NCBI GenBank assembly: GCA_902763615.1
Contig: CACWSX010000020.1
Location: 1-54,673 of the forward strand
Source of the DNA: an uncultured Prevotellaceae bacterium
GTDB lineage: Bacteria; Bacteroidota; Bacteroidia; Bacteroidales; Bacteroidaceae
Direction of reading: 5' to 3'
DNA: 54,673 nt
Made by a program: the position numbers and the translations under genes
The notes under the pieces: generated by a model
The model's input: only the letters and a program-made list of their open reading frames with translations
Database searches by the model: none
Told to the model about the DNA's origin: nothing
In this document: positions 52,781 to 54,673 of the stretch, piece after piece
Layout: each line of letters begins with the position of its first letter
How positions within the stretch are numbered: position 1 is the stretch's first letter

Positions 52781-53161
52781 TTAGACTTCAGTCTCGATAC
52801 GCATCTGTGCGATGGCATTCTTGATCTCCACGGAGGGGGTGAATCCTATCGTCACATGCTTGACGAGATTTGCATTTACCTCTTCGGCATCAGTCGCAGC
52901 CTTCTGCGTAGAACGGATACCGAGGATTCCAAACTTGCCCAGGTTCACATGGTGACCGTTGAGCACGAAATAAGAGATAGCCTCGCGCATGGCCAGAGTA
53001 CAGGCGCGGAGGGTCGATTCAGGGATGTGACTTGACTGAGCCGCGTAGGAGGTCAGTTCGTCACCCTTCACAGTGCTGTAGCGCACAGCACGTGCCACAA
53101 CACGGTTGTCGTTGATCACGGCAACGCGCTGCATTTTTCCACGAACTTTGATTTGTCCCAT
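52781..53161 (-). CDS. Short HU-family DNA-binding-like protein
   Basis: The 126-aa protein starts at ATG 53161. It is essentially the HU-like domain alone: RAVRYSTVKGDELTSYAAQSS, AISYFVLNGHHVNLGKFGILG, then VKHVTIGFTPSVEIKNAI. The pattern parallels the N-terminal domain of the neighbour (SYFVLNGHxV), so the pair probably arose by duplication. No Ig part is present. The promoter is at 53211-53242. Confidence 0.85.
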   Translation of the reverse strand: MGQIKVRGKMQRVAVINDNRVVARAVRYSTVKGDELTSYAAQSSHIPESTLRACTLAMREAISYFVLNGHHVNLGKFGILGIRSTQKAATDAEEVNANLVKHVTIGFTPSVEIKNAIAQMRIETEV

Positions 53162-53210
53162 AAACAAACGATTTTAATTGTTAATAACTCACGAAAATTT
53201 AAAAGCACTG

Positions 53211-53242
53211 CAAAGTTCGGACATAATTCACCTATTTCCAAA
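53211..53242 (-). promoter_or_regulatory. Promoter of the HU gene pair
   Basis: On the - strand, TTTG (53242-53239), exactly 20 bases, then GAACTTTG (53218-53211), which differs from TAnnTTTG only at the first base. The leader before ATG 53161 is about 45 nt. Confidence 0.6.
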
Positions 53243-53442
53243 CCTTTTGCAGAATTATTTCGATTTTGATGAAAAAACTTGGTAAAAATTTACCAAAATT
53301 TCGTTTGTCTTGGGTTTTTATGTGATTTCCAATTAAGCGGATCTGGAAAATCAGTTAAGAGAATTTTCGTTTTCAGGTAAGCATTTTTCCTTTTATAAGC
53401 CTATCGCATACGCGTATGTAGGCAAAGATCTGTTATCAAAAC

Positions 53443-53482
53443 GGTATCACGGGTATCACGGTATCACGGTATCATCGGTATC
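53443..53482. repeat. GTGATACC array, copy B (inverted)
   Basis: The reverse complement of copies A and C with one base changed (ATCGG here for ATTGG). It has the same unit spacing, so the whole 40 bases, not merely the unit, is conserved. Confidence 0.8.
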
Positions 53483-53625
53483 ACGACCGACATCGAGCGA
53501 AAAAATTCCTATTATTTTTATTATATATATATTATTATTATTTTTATTTTATATATTAATAAATAATAAATAAGTAATGTCATATATAAATGGAAAAATC
53601 TTTCCAAAATCCAGAACCCATTCAT

Positions 53626-53665
53626 GATACCAATGATACCGTGATACCGTGATACCCGTGATACC
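53626..53665. repeat. GTGATACC array, copy C
   Basis: Identical over 40 bases to copy A (51037-51076). It lies 38 bases beyond the stop of the LRR gene, as copy A lies 22 bases beyond the stop of the HU-HIG gene. Both are thus just 3' of leftward genes. Confidence 0.8.
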
Positions 53666-53703
53666 GCATTAATGCCTAAGTGTTTGATACTCAGGATGTC
53701 ACT

Positions 53704-54673
53704 TTATTCGCTGCCTTCGTACTCCAGCCAGTCTTCTTCATCTTCATCCCAATACTGAGGCAGCCAGCCCTTTGCCTTGGCGGCTGCTGCCTGGCTCTTG
53801 GTGCAGACATTCTGGTTGGGTTCGTTACCGTCCATAACATAGAATTCACAGAACTCTTCGGATTCATTCTGCCGAAGGCTGCCTATCAGGGCATCCATAT
53901 TCTGCCCGCTGATCTGGTTATTACAGCATAACAGTTTTTTCAATGCCATATTCTTGGAGAGGTCGAGTGTGGCAAGTTGATTGGAATCGCAGGCCACATA
54001 GACCAATGATGTATTGGCGGAAACGTCGAGCGCGGTCAGATCATTGCCAGAACATTGCAGAAGCTCCAATGCGGTATTCTTGGAGATGTCGAGCGAGGTC
54101 AGACTATTGCCGCTGCAAGACAGAACTGTCAAGGCCGTATTTTTGGAAATATCGAGCGCGGTCAGCTTATTGTCATCGCAAGACAGGTATGTCAATGCCG
54201 TATTCTTGGAGATATCGAGCGCGGTCAGCTTATTGTCATCGCAAGACAGCTCTGTCAATGCCTTATTCACGGAGATATCGAGCGCGGTCAGTTCATTGTT
54301 GCCGCAAGACAGCTCTGTCAATGCCTTATTCACGGAGATATCGAGCGAGGTCAGTTCATTGTTGCCGCAAGACAGCTCTGTCAATGCCTTATTCACGGAA
54401 AGGTCGAGCGAGGTCAGTTCATTGTTGGCGCAACGCAGAACTGTCAAGGCCGTATTTTTGGAAATATCGAGCGCGGTCAGATCATTGCCAGAACATTGCA
54501 GGTATGTCAATGCCGTATTCGCGGAGATGTCGAGCGAGGTCAGCTTATTGCCGCTGCAAGACAGTTCTGTCAATGCTGTATTTTTGGAAATATCGAGCGC
54601 GGTCAGTTCATTGAAACCGCAATCCAGCGACCTCAATGCTGTATTCTTGGAGACATCGAGTGCGGTCAGTTCA
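53704..54673 (-). CDS. Leucine-rich-repeat protein, 5' end beyond the window
   Basis: The reading frame is open to the window edge, so the N-terminus is missing; about 323 codons are visible. Twelve 21-residue repeats of the form LTxLDISxNTALTxLxCxxN follow one another, then a cap (QISGQNMDALIGSL) and an acidic tail (WDEDEEDWLEYEGSE). The repeats fold into a curved solenoid for protein binding. Such proteins in Bacteroidales are often surface-exposed, but no signal is visible in this part. At DNA level the 63-base units are nearly identical, so copy number is likely to vary. Confidence 0.85.
   Translation of the reverse strand, partial: ELTALDVSKNTALRSLDCGFNELTALDISKNTALTELSCSGNKLTSLDISANTALTYLQCSGNDLTALDISKNTALTVLRCANNELTSLDLSVNKALTELSCGNNELTSLDISVNKALTELSCGNNELTALDISVNKALTELSCDDNKLTALDISKNTALTYLSCDDNKLTALDISKNTALTVLSCSGNSLTSLDISKNTALELLQCSGNDLTALDVSANTSLVYVACDSNQLATLDLSKNMALKKLLCCNNQISGQNMDALIGSLRQNESEEFCEFYVMDGNEPNQNVCTKSQAAAAKAKGWLPQYWDEDEEDWLEYEGSE

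Larger units (their letters stand above)
53243..53703. other. Intergenic AT-rich stretch between HU and LRR genes
   Basis: No credible gene. It holds two copies of the GATACC array (53443-53482 inverted, 53626-53665 direct) on either side of an extremely AT-rich tract (about 53505-53595, mostly TATT/ATTA). That combination of iterated sites plus an easily melted tract resembles replication or promoter architecture, but nothing further supports either. Confidence 0.5.

Noticed and set aside
53951-54673. Regular repeats suggesting a CRISPR array
   Set aside because: The 63-base units are continuous and keep an open reading frame with an LRR pattern. There are no spacers between them.

Overview
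The window looks like a chromosomal segment from a Bacteroidales bacterium, most likely Prevotellaceae. Evidence: promoters of the Bacteroidetes type (TTTG, about 20 bases, then TAnnTTTG) recur throughout. Ribosome binding sites are weak. Gene families are typical of the group: BT4734/VirE-N plus DUF3987 protein, HU-HIG proteins, Lnb-type DUF4105 acyltransferase, PafA-like protein, TamB, Nqr, and an LRR protein of 21-residue repeats. I made no species assignment.

Layout. 1-14665 is accessory DNA on the + strand. It starts with a type I restriction-modification operon (HTH/coiled-coil protein, hsdM, hsdS, a small secreted protein, hsdR). A 270-base spacer rich in nested inverted repeats follows, then two unrecognised genes (473 and 212 aa). 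Next come a three-unit array of TTACGAA half-sites and a replication-like cluster: Cys-rich protein, OB-fold protein, unknown protein, primase/P-loop protein and M15 peptidase. A 24-base inverted repeat lies at 73-96 and 14129-14152, close to both ends of this stretch. A REP-like palindrome and a dispersed repeat follow at 14676-14811.

14915-18280 holds a GH51 arabinofuranosidase and an exported metallo-beta-lactamase-fold protein. 18302-23331 (- strand) is a compact seven-gene run: glutathione peroxidase, OhrR, nitroreductase, a tiny membrane protein, a lipoprotein flavin reductase, a TonB receptor and an ECF S-component. It sits behind one promoter flanked by two copies of an inverted sequence that I propose as the OhrR operator.

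23909-45181 is mainly envelope and housekeeping: a lipoprotein, an ABC ATPase, secA, a PafA-like protein with apparently degenerate metal-site motifs, Lnb, a beta-barrel protein, LptC, a CorC-like protein, PpiD, rubrerythrin, a beta-helix lipoprotein, cytidine deaminase, a LysM glucosaminidase and TamB. 45299-50983 is the nqrABCDEF operon for the Na+-pumping NADH:quinone oxidoreductase. nqrE carries an apparent internal deletion and frameshift, and NqrC has a Cys-rich tail. The window ends with two HU-family genes flanked by three copies of a 40-base GTGATACC array, and a truncated LRR gene made of nearly identical 63-base repeats.

Best candidates for something new: the structured spacer plus the 473-aa gene (7712-9387), the TTACGAA array beside the primase cluster (10274-14189), and the OhrR operon that includes outer- and inner-membrane uptake genes.
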